From NCBI GenBank assembly GCA_038213005.1, contig JBBQTU010000217.1, forward strand, positions 1 to 7,280: a stretch of DNA of 7,280 nt, written 5' to 3'. Under the pieces are notes generated by a model. That model ran no database searches, had not been told where the DNA came from, and saw nothing but the letters and a program-made list of their open reading frames with translations. Source of the stretch: JBBQTU01 sp038213005 (GTDB taxonomy: Bacteria > Planctomycetota > Phycisphaerae > Tepidisphaerales > Tepidisphaeraceae). Of the stretch, positions 6,512 through 7,280 are shown piece by piece. The first letter of the stretch is position 1; each line of letters begins with the position of its first letter. A program made the position numbers and the translations under genes.

Positions 6512-7090
6512 TCATCGTCCGGCAAACCGCCGCACGATCAGTTCGTGAGCTTCTTCCCAACTCGTGACGCGAGGCTGCGCGATGTGCGTGTTGGTGCTGT
6601 TGCCGAAACAGATGGTGTAGAGCTTCTTGGCGCGAAGGCTCTCCACATTCTCGGGGCTGTCCTCAACGTAAAGATCGGCACCCACCTGCTCCTTCTGCTG
6701 GAGGAAACAGAGGTCCCAATAGGGAATGCCGTTGGAGTCGAGCCAGTCGATGGTCTGTCCAACGGCCGCCTTGTGGAAATGGTGGATGAACAGCCGGTGG
6801 GTGATGATGCGGATGCAGGCGCCCTGGTCGGAAAGCTGGCGCAGGCATTTTCGCGCACCGGGGATGACAGGTTCGGTCTCAAACAGCCGCCGCTGCGTGA
6901 CGGCAAAACGATGCAGGTCAGCATACCGCCCCTTGCGGACTCCCCATTCCTTCAGCCCGTAGGAGACATTGATGGGCAGTTCGTCCAGCGGCCGCTCAAA
7001 CCACTCCGCGGCGATCTCCCGCATGCGGCCGTAAAAATCCGCGCAGACGCCGTCGAGGTCGACGCCGATGATCTTGCCCTTCACGCTCAT
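6512..7090 (-). CDS. HAD-fold 5'(3')-deoxyribonucleotidase-like (NT5C-type) phosphatase
   Basis: This 192-residue protein is probably cytosolic. HAD motif I is 'GVDLDGVCADF', with nucleophile D11 and acid/base D13. Motif II is T97 in 'IRIITHRL'. The motif III lysine is probably K133 in 'LQQKEQVGADLY', and motif IV is E143-D144 in 'YVEDSPENV'. This order and length suit the NT5C family (Pfam 5'-nucleotidase, deoxy, cytosolic type C), which removes phosphate from deoxyribonucleoside monophosphates using Mg2+. Many bacterial members are uncharacterised, so another phosphomonoester substrate is possible. The ATG at 7088-7090 gives 'MSVKGKIIGVDLDGV'. A longer frame from a TTG at 7150 would run into the neighbouring insertion-sequence end and adds nothing family-like. 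No Shine-Dalgarno precedes the ATG; a possible -10 box sits 6 bases upstream, suggesting a leaderless message. The aldo/keto reductase follows after 92 bases. Confidence 0.85.
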   Translation of the reverse strand: MSVKGKIIGVDLDGVCADFYGRMREIAAEWFERPLDELPINVSYGLKEWGVRKGRYADLHRFAVTQRRLFETEPVIPGARKCLRQLSDQGACIRIITHRLFIHHFHKAAVGQTIDWLDSNGIPYWDLCFLQQKEQVGADLYVEDSPENVESLRAKKLYTICFGNSTNTHIAQPRVTSWEEAHELIVRRFAGR

Positions 7091-7096
7091 GCCGAC

Positions 7097-7124
7097 AGAA
7101 TATCGGATGCAAGTGTGGGTGCAA
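7097..7124 (-). promoter_or_regulatory. Candidate promoter giving a leaderless message for the nucleotidase-like gene
   Basis: On the minus strand TTGCAC (7119-7124) and TATTCT (7097-7102) are separated by 16 bases. The -10 matches 4 of 6 consensus positions and the -35 matches 3. Only 6 bases separate the -10 from the ATG, so transcription would start at or next to the start codon. This fits the absence of a Shine-Dalgarno. The whole element lies between the gene and the insertion-sequence end at 7142. Confidence 0.3.
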
Positions 7125-7141
7125 CATGGCGCCCTAAGGAC

Positions 7142-7280
7142 CAGGGCCAAATCATTTGGTATTGGATGATTGCGTCAGCAGCTTGAACATGTAGTCGCGG
7201 TTACGAGCGGCCTTCTTCCGTTTGTTGCTGATCCCCAGTTTCACGCTCTTGTCCCGCTTCAGCAGATTCAGGGCAATACG
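7142..7280 (-). mobile_element. End of an ISAs1-like insertion sequence (continues beyond the right edge)
   Basis: The segment contains the transposase C-terminus and, on the plus strand from 7142, CAGGGCCAAATCAT. ISAs1-family terminal inverted repeats commonly begin CAGGG and often reach the transposase stop codon, as here. The proposed outer boundary is therefore 7142, and the flanking bases CTAAGGAC (7134-7141) would be one copy of a target duplication if the family's usual 8-10 base duplication was made. The other end is outside the window, so neither the inverted repeat pair nor the duplication can be confirmed here. Confidence 0.6.
7152..7280 (-). CDS. ISAs1-family-like transposase, C-terminal fragment (5' end outside window)
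   Basis: The minus strand is open from the right edge to a TGA at 7152-7154, giving 42 residues: 'RIALNLLKRDKSVKLGISNK', then 'RKKAARNRDYMFKLL' and a short tail. The pattern I-A-L-N-L-L-[KR]-x-[DE]-K-[ST]-x-K-x-G-I-x-x-K-R-x-x-A-x-x-x-x-x-Y is the usual C-terminus of ISAs1-type DDE transposases, which catalyse cut-and-paste movement of the element. The catalytic residues lie upstream, outside the window, so it is not known whether the gene is intact. Assignment rests on this motif alone; another related DDE family is the alternative. Confidence 0.75.
   Translation of the reverse strand, partial: RIALNLLKRDKSVKLGISNKRKKAARNRDYMFKLLTQSSNTK

Noticed and set aside
6420..6560. Longer aldo/keto reductase starting at a TTG at 6560
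   Set aside because: It would add 47 residues before the conserved 'MKYRTLGKTG' opening and overlap the upstream gene; the AGGGAG site supports the ATG at 6419.
7091..7150. Longer nucleotidase-like protein starting at a TTG at 7150
   Set aside because: It begins inside the proposed insertion-sequence end, lacks a ribosome binding site and adds residues unlike the family.
6545..7186. Plus-strand open frame of 213 codons opposite the nucleotidase-like gene
   Set aside because: The minus strand carries all four HAD motifs in order; this frame mirrors its codon structure and has no motif of its own.

Overview
The window looks like chromosomal DNA of a GC-rich Planctomycetota bacterium, probably of the Phycisphaerae type. 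The reasoning is indirect. The largest gene ends in a dockerin-like pair of calcium-binding loops, with the 'SGDANLDG...VDLTDLSILAGSWQ' style of wording that is common at the ends of planctomycete secreted proteins. The small YHS protein and the HAD nucleotidase-like protein fit but do not prove this. No rRNA, tRNA or CRISPR array is visible.

Layout, left to right. (1) Positions 2-5086 (+) hold one very large coding region whose start lies outside the window. It encodes a mosaic secreted protein: a right-handed beta-helix, a FlgD-type Ig domain, a long propeller-like region, a fibronectin type III domain, a stretch with degenerate RTX-like glycine/aspartate motifs, a dockerin-like EF-hand pair and an unusual 188-residue tail. 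(2) After a 136-base gap with a candidate promoter comes a 70-residue YHS-domain protein (5223-5435, +), closed by a perfect 12-bp hairpin terminator. (3) Two minus-strand genes converge on that terminator: an aldo/keto reductase (5517-6419) and, upstream of it, a HAD-fold 5'(3')-deoxyribonucleotidase-like protein (6512-7090). They may be co-transcribed. (4) The right edge carries the C-terminal 42 codons of a transposase resembling the ISAs1 family (7152-7280, -) and what looks like the terminal inverted repeat of that element (from 7142). An insertion sequence therefore seems to end about 51 bases upstream of the nucleotidase gene.

How they work together: no shared pathway is evident. The giant protein is an extracellular or cell-surface adhesin or carbohydrate-interacting candidate. 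The YHS protein is a small metal-binding candidate. The reductase and nucleotidase-like protein are housekeeping-type enzymes. I found no convincing multi-gene defence or biosynthetic system. The points most worth checking are the architecture and tail of the giant protein, the insertion-sequence boundary, and the apparently leaderless start of the nucleotidase-like gene.
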